Shown in pieces: positions 60,789 through 64,000 of a stretch of 64,000 nucleotides of DNA. The position numbers and the translations under genes were made by a program. Numbering within the stretch: position 1 is the stretch's first letter; every line of letters starts with the position of its first letter. The DNA comes from Rhizobium indicum (GTDB taxonomy: Bacteria; Pseudomonadota; Alphaproteobacteria; Rhizobiales; Rhizobiaceae), in assembly GCF_005862305.2 (NCBI RefSeq), contig NZ_CP054023.1, positions 248,001 to 312,000 on the forward strand. The letters run 5' to 3'. The notes below the pieces were generated by a model, which was not told the DNA's origin, made no database searches, and worked only from the letters and a program-made list of their open reading frames with translations.

Positions 60789-62120
60789 ATGGCTACAACA
60801 TCGCATTACGGACCGTCATCGTCGTCGCTGGAACGCGACGCGCGGCGCATTCACGACGACAAGCCGGTTTCGCCGGGTAGTATCGCCATCGGCGTGGTGA
60901 TCGGCCGCATGTCGGAATTCTTCGATTTCTTCGTCTATGGCCTTGCCTCGGTTCTGGTCTTTCCACAGCTGGTCTTCCCCTTCGCGCCGGACAGGCTGAC
61001 GGGAACGCTCTATTCCTTCGCCATCTTCTCGCTTGCCTTCCTGGCCCGCCCCGTCGGCTCCGTCGTCTTCATGACGATCGACCGGCTGTATGGCCGCGGC
61101 ACCAAGCTGACGATCGCGCTCTTCCTGCTCGGCGGCTCCACCGCCTCGATCGCCTTCCTGCCGGGTTACAACGAGATCGGCGTCTGGTCGATCGCGTTGC
61201 TGGCGCTCTTCCGCCTCGGCCAGGGCTTCGCGCTCGGCGGCGCCTGGGACGGCCTTGCTTCGCTGCTCGCGCTCAATGCGCCGGCCAAGCACCGCGGCTG
61301 GTATGCGATGATCCCGCAGCTCGGCGCGCCGATCGGCTTTGCGCTGGCAAGCACCCTGTTCGGTTATTTCGTCGCCAATCTTTCCAGTGAGGATTTCCTC
61401 TCCTGGGGCTGGCGTTATCCCTTCTTCGTCGCCTTCGCCATCAACGTCGTGGCGCTGTTTGCGCGTTTGCGGCTCGTCATGACCAAGGAATTCGGCACGC
61501 TGCTGGAGCAGCACGAGCTGGAAGCAGCACCGATCCTCGACGTGCTGCGCGTTCACGGCCGCGACATCCTGATCGGCGCCTTCGTGCCGCTCGCGAGTTT
61601 TGCCATGTTCCACCTCGTCACCATCTTCCCGCTCGGCTGGATGAGCCTCTATGGCAACCAGCCGATCGGCGCCTTCATGGTGGTGCAGGTGATCGGCGCC
61701 GCAGTCGGCATCCTCACGATCATCGCCTCGGGCCTGATCGCCGACCGTATCGGCCGGCGCGCCCAGCTTGCCATCTGCGCCGTCATCATCGCCGTCTTCA
61801 GCTTTATCGGGCCGAGCCTGATCGCATCCGGCAACAGCGGCCATGACGCTTTCGTCATCATCGGCTTCGGCGTGCTCGGCCTTTCCTTCGGCCAGGCGAC
61901 CGGCTCGATCTCGTCCCGCTTCGGCCGCGGCTACCGCTACACGGGTGCCGCCTTCACCTCGGATCTGGCCTGGTTGATCGGCGCGGGTTTTGCGCCACTG
62001 GTGGCGCTCAGCCTTTCCAGCCGCTTCGGCCTGACCTTCGTCGGCTACTACCTGCTTTCCGGCGCTGTCTGCACGCTGGCAGCACTTGCCTTCAGCAGGG
62101 CGCTGGAGCAGCGCGAATAG
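60789..62120 (+). CDS. MHS-family MFS metabolite transporter
   Basis: A 443-residue major facilitator with 12 helices. It opens with IAIGVVIGRMSEFFDFFVYGLASVLVFPQLVF, the metabolite/H+ symporter signature, has LARPVGSVVFMTIDRLYGR and LFRLGQGFALGGAWDGLASLLA, then a second half ending SSRFGLTFVGYYLLSGAV. ATG at 60789 follows GGGAGG; the longer frame is not needed. Substrates in this family are organic acids, osmolytes or aromatics; this one is unknown. A FixK/FnrN-like box lies 45 bp upstream. Confidence 0.88.
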   Translation: MATTSHYGPSSSSLERDARRIHDDKPVSPGSIAIGVVIGRMSEFFDFFVYGLASVLVFPQLVFPFAPDRLTGTLYSFAIFSLAFLARPVGSVVFMTIDRLYGRGTKLTIALFLLGGSTASIAFLPGYNEIGVWSIALLALFRLGQGFALGGAWDGLASLLALNAPAKHRGWYAMIPQLGAPIGFALASTLFGYFVANLSSEDFLSWGWRYPFFVAFAINVVALFARLRLVMTKEFGTLLEQHELEAAPILDVLRVHGRDILIGAFVPLASFAMFHLVTIFPLGWMSLYGNQPIGAFMVVQVIGAAVGILTIIASGLIADRIGRRAQLAICAVIIAVFSFIGPSLIASGNSGHDAFVIIGFGVLGLSFGQATGSISSRFGRGYRYTGAAFTSDLAWLIGAGFAPLVALSLSSRFGLTFVGYYLLSGAVCTLAALAFSRALEQRE

Positions 62121-62137
62121 GACTTTGCGAGGAAGCC

Positions 62138-62353
62138 ATGCCCGGGAGAGAAGTGGGACCGGATCGTGCAGAGGCTTTGCGGCGAACTCACGAGGCGGCG
62201 GCATACGAGGGATGGTTTCTCGAACGGGTCGAGGAAGCAATCCGGGAAGCCGATGATCCGAACGCTGTCTGGATCCCGCATGAAGTCATTAAGGGAGAGA
62301 TGGCGCGCGAGCGTGCCGAGTTGCTTGCCTTGCTCAAGGATGAGGCCAAGTGA
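62138..62353 (+). CDS. Orphan antitoxin-like small protein (RelB/ParD/PaaA2 type)
   Basis: A 71-residue acidic helical protein. The core (AAYEGWFLERVEEAIREADDPNAVWIPHEVIKGEM) matches the stability-determinant antitoxin pattern YxxWFxxKVxxAL...IPHxxV. In such loci the toxin gene follows and overlaps the antitoxin stop. Here only a vestigial start remains (see 62350-62385), so the antitoxin stands alone. It may be the remains of an addiction module. Confidence 0.65.
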   Translation: MPGREVGPDRAEALRRTHEAAAYEGWFLERVEEAIREADDPNAVWIPHEVIKGEMARERAELLALLKDEAK

Positions 62354-62385
62354 GGATCGTTTGGCCACCCAAATCCTATAGCTGA
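62350..62385 (+). pseudogene. Vestige of a ParE-type toxin gene
   Basis: GTG AGG ATC GTT TGG opens a frame overlapping the antitoxin stop by four bases and reads MRIVW, a usual ParE opening, but stops after 11 residues (MRIVWPPKSYS). The remainder of a toxin of about 95 residues is absent, and the next gene begins on the opposite strand three bases on. This is a truncated toxin remnant by this reading. Confidence 0.5.
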
Positions 62386-62388
62386 ATC

Positions 62389-62856
62389 CTACTGCGCCAT
62401 CTGCGGTTGTTTCGCCGCCCGGGCTGCGGTCAGTTCCGCCGTGGTATGGTTCAGGCGGTCGGCCAGCACCCGCATGATTTCCACGGCCATCTCGGGAAAG
62501 TCGCTGAGCAGCTTCAGGAAGTGCTCCTTGCTGATGCGCAGCACCTCGAGCGGTGAGGTGGCACGCACCGTTGCCGTGCGCGAGACATCGCAGAGGATGG
62601 CGATTTCGCCGACGATGGAATTGGGTTCGACGTCGGCGACCTTGATCTCGCCCGCCGGCGAGTCGACGACGATATCGGCGGTACCCGAGAGGATGACGTA
62701 GGCGGCATCACCGACATCGCCCTGATGAAAGAGGTTCTGCCCGGCCTTGTAGGTCATGCGATCGGAGGTAAAGGCTAAAAGCTTGAGCTTTGCTGGCGCG
62801 ATCCTTGAAAAGATCGGCACCCTTCGCAGCATTTCGACTTCGTCTCTCAACAGCAT
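62389..62856 (-). CDS. Cyclic-nucleotide-binding domain protein without DNA-binding domain
   Basis: A 155-residue protein with one cNMP-binding beta barrel. It has AYVILSGTADIVVDS, EPNSIVGEIAILCDVSRTATVRATSPLEVLRI (phosphate-binding cassette region) and a C-terminal helix (FPEMAVEIMRVLADRLNHTTAELTAAR). The Crp-type helix-turn-helix is missing, so it is not a normal transcription factor. It follows the ABC gene on the same strand by about 100 bp and may act with that protein. Confidence 0.85.
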   Translation of the reverse strand: MLLRDEVEMLRRVPIFSRIAPAKLKLLAFTSDRMTYKAGQNLFHQGDVGDAAYVILSGTADIVVDSPAGEIKVADVEPNSIVGEIAILCDVSRTATVRATSPLEVLRISKEHFLKLLSDFPEMAVEIMRVLADRLNHTTAELTAARAAKQPQMAQ

Positions 62857-62957
62857 GAGCGTTTCAATCCCCTGACGCAGGGTCCGCAGGACCAGGCATC
62901 TTCAAACTCCGAGGCGTCCCCATCGGGAACACCCACCATCGCCGCCCCTATAGAATA

Positions 62958-64000
62958 TTACGATAACAGTTCCTTGAACATCCCGTTTTTCTCGGAAAGT
63001 TCCGGATAGTTTCCGGCTTCTGCCAATCCGCCGCGGTCGAAGAGCAGGATGCGGTCGAACATCTCTGCCAGCCGGGCATTGGAGAGCACCCAGATGATCG
63101 CCGGCCGATGCCCTTCTTCGTGCAGGCCTTCGATGATGTTGCGGGTGATCTGATCCTGAAGGCGCTGGTCAAGCGCCGACAGCGGCCGATTGAAGATGAA
63201 ATAGTCCGAGCGCTTCAACAGCGCGCGGGCCAGGTTCAGCTTCTGCCGCTGCACCATGGTCAGTCGCTTGCCGCCGGAGCCGACGTCGAATTCGAGACCG
63301 ATCGACAGCACGTCGTCATAAAGATCGAGCGCATCGAAGAGTTCGCCCATGATGCCGCGGATGCGGTCGGAGGCGTCGGCCTGCTGATAGGCGATACGGC
63401 CGAAGAGCACATTGTCCATCAGGCTTGCCGACGGGGTGAAACGCTCGGCGTCGTAGCGCTCGATCAGCTCGGCGAGATCAGCCGGAATATGCTCGTGGAA
63501 CTGCTTGCGGGCGCTGACGATCTTGTCCATGAGCTCGTCGGTCAGCAAGCCGAAGCGATGGCGCGGCTCGATATAGGCAAAACTCAGCCGGATGATGGCC
63601 GAACGTTCCTCTGGCGTGGCGTCCTCGAAGCGGCGGCTTTGCAGCTTCTGCAGCAGCGCCTGATAGGTCGGGATGTCGTCCGCCGTCATGAAGGTCAGCT
63701 GCTGGAAGAATGGATGGTCCGGCGGCAGGTCGTGGAAGAGTTCCACCGCATTCTCGGCGATCTCAAGGCCCATGGCGTAGAGATCGGTGCTGAGGCCTGT
63801 CTCACGGAAGAGCTGCTGGAAATAGGGATGCGCGGCAAGCCTGCGGTTGGTCATCAACGGCCGCTTCATCGTGCCGAAGAGCAGGTTCTCGCCGACCGTC
63901 GCCTGGCCGTTATAGGCATCGAAATCGAAAGGCACGACGATCGTGTCGAGCCCCTCGTCGCGCAGCCGGTCCCTAAGCGAGGCGCGTAGCGCCACGACAT
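62958..64000 (-). CDS. C-terminal part of an unusual ABC ATPase/transporter (partial)
   Basis: About 347 residues are visible and the frame runs off the end of the window, so the start lies beyond it. The visible part contains ATPase features but they are odd. Two Q-loop-like segments occur, VGENLLFG near residue 35 and MDNVLFGR near 190, separated by about 150 residues of helical insertion. The signature region reads GSGGKRLTMVQRQKLNLARALL rather than LSGGQ. Walker B reads YFIFNRPLSALD, so the Asp and Glu of the normal LLDEATSALD are replaced. It may regulate rather than hydrolyse ATP. A cNMP-binding gene follows. Confidence 0.75.
   Translation of the reverse strand, partial: VVALRASLRDRLRDEGLDTIVVPFDFDAYNGQATVGENLLFGTMKRPLMTNRRLAAHPYFQQLFRETGLSTDLYAMGLEIAENAVELFHDLPPDHPFFQQLTFMTADDIPTYQALLQKLQSRRFEDATPEERSAIIRLSFAYIEPRHRFGLLTDELMDKIVSARKQFHEHIPADLAELIERYDAERFTPSASLMDNVLFGRIAYQQADASDRIRGIMGELFDALDLYDDVLSIGLEFDVGSGGKRLTMVQRQKLNLARALLKRSDYFIFNRPLSALDQRLQDQITRNIIEGLHEEGHRPAIIWVLSNARLAEMFDRILLFDRGGLAEAGNYPELSEKNGMFKELLS

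Noticed and set aside
60816..62240. 474-codon open frame antisense to the MHS transporter
   Set aside because: The plus-strand frame has transporter motifs, a ribosome site and membrane helices; the antisense frame is highly charged and repetitive.
1..64000. CRISPR arrays, rRNA, tRNA, insertion sequences or prophage genes
   Set aside because: I saw no regularly spaced direct repeats, RNA gene signatures, transposases or integrases in either strand; repeats present are RIME-like intergenic elements.

Overview
The window looks like part of a large repABC replicon (chromid or megaplasmid) of a Rhizobium in the R. etli/R. leguminosarum group. The evidence is a complete repA-repB-repC locus with its antisense-RNA region and partition sites, high GC with rhizobial codon use, RIME-like intergenic repeats, two LacI-type regulators side by side, and housekeeping biosynthesis genes placed around the replication genes. 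From memory, nad and cob genes sit on the p42e-type plasmid of R. etli. The species is inference; the repABC locus is read directly.

Layout. 1-750: end of a solute-binding protein and a VOC-fold protein. 754-5130: NAD de novo synthesis, nadQ then nadA-nadB-nadC on the minus strand, with two palindromic operators between nadQ and nadA. 5262-10900: a catabolic-looking cluster, a minus-strand operon mocD-mocE-mocF-like (oxygenase, Rieske ferredoxin, reductase) plus a PanB-like protein, divergent from a LacI regulator and an IolI/MocC-type TIM barrel. 11000-18070: aerobic cobalamin genes cobF-G-H-I-J-L-M on the minus strand, with cobK on the plus strand. 18140-23144: parS, repA, repB (with a second parS in its coding sequence), ctRNA, repC and a DUF1612-type gene.

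23145-29020: a RIME-like repeat, a Bax-inhibitor-1-family protein, an anti-sigma/ECF sigma pair, a small unknown gene, and a copper P-type ATPase with its CueR/HmrR regulator and perfect operator. 29048-39365: treY and a pbpC/alpha-2-macroglobulin pair. 39564-46732: exported MsrA, an L,D-transpeptidase, a single-domain response regulator behind a GGAAC-N16-CGTT promoter, a TetR/Bcr-type efflux pair, two LacI regulators and a small exported glycine-zipper protein. 46944-50788: two overlapping half-ABC exporters. 51019-55393: a flavoprotein reductase, an FAD-binding protein and a soluble hybrid histidine kinase. 55388-60409: cytochrome bo3 oxidase cyoABCD plus SURF1, with cyoA split by a one-base frameshift. 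60789-64000: an MHS-type transporter behind an anaerobox-like site, an orphan antitoxin with a vestigial toxin start, a cyclic-nucleotide-binding protein and the 3' part of an unusual ABC protein.

The most interesting points are: the moc-like operon ending in a PanB homologue that has lost its metal ligands; parS placed inside repB; the predicted ctRNA and a large repA operator; the repeat edge supplying the TAG stop codon of three unrelated genes; the cyoA frameshift; the remnant toxin-antitoxin pair; and the ABC protein with a degenerate Walker B motif and a large insertion.
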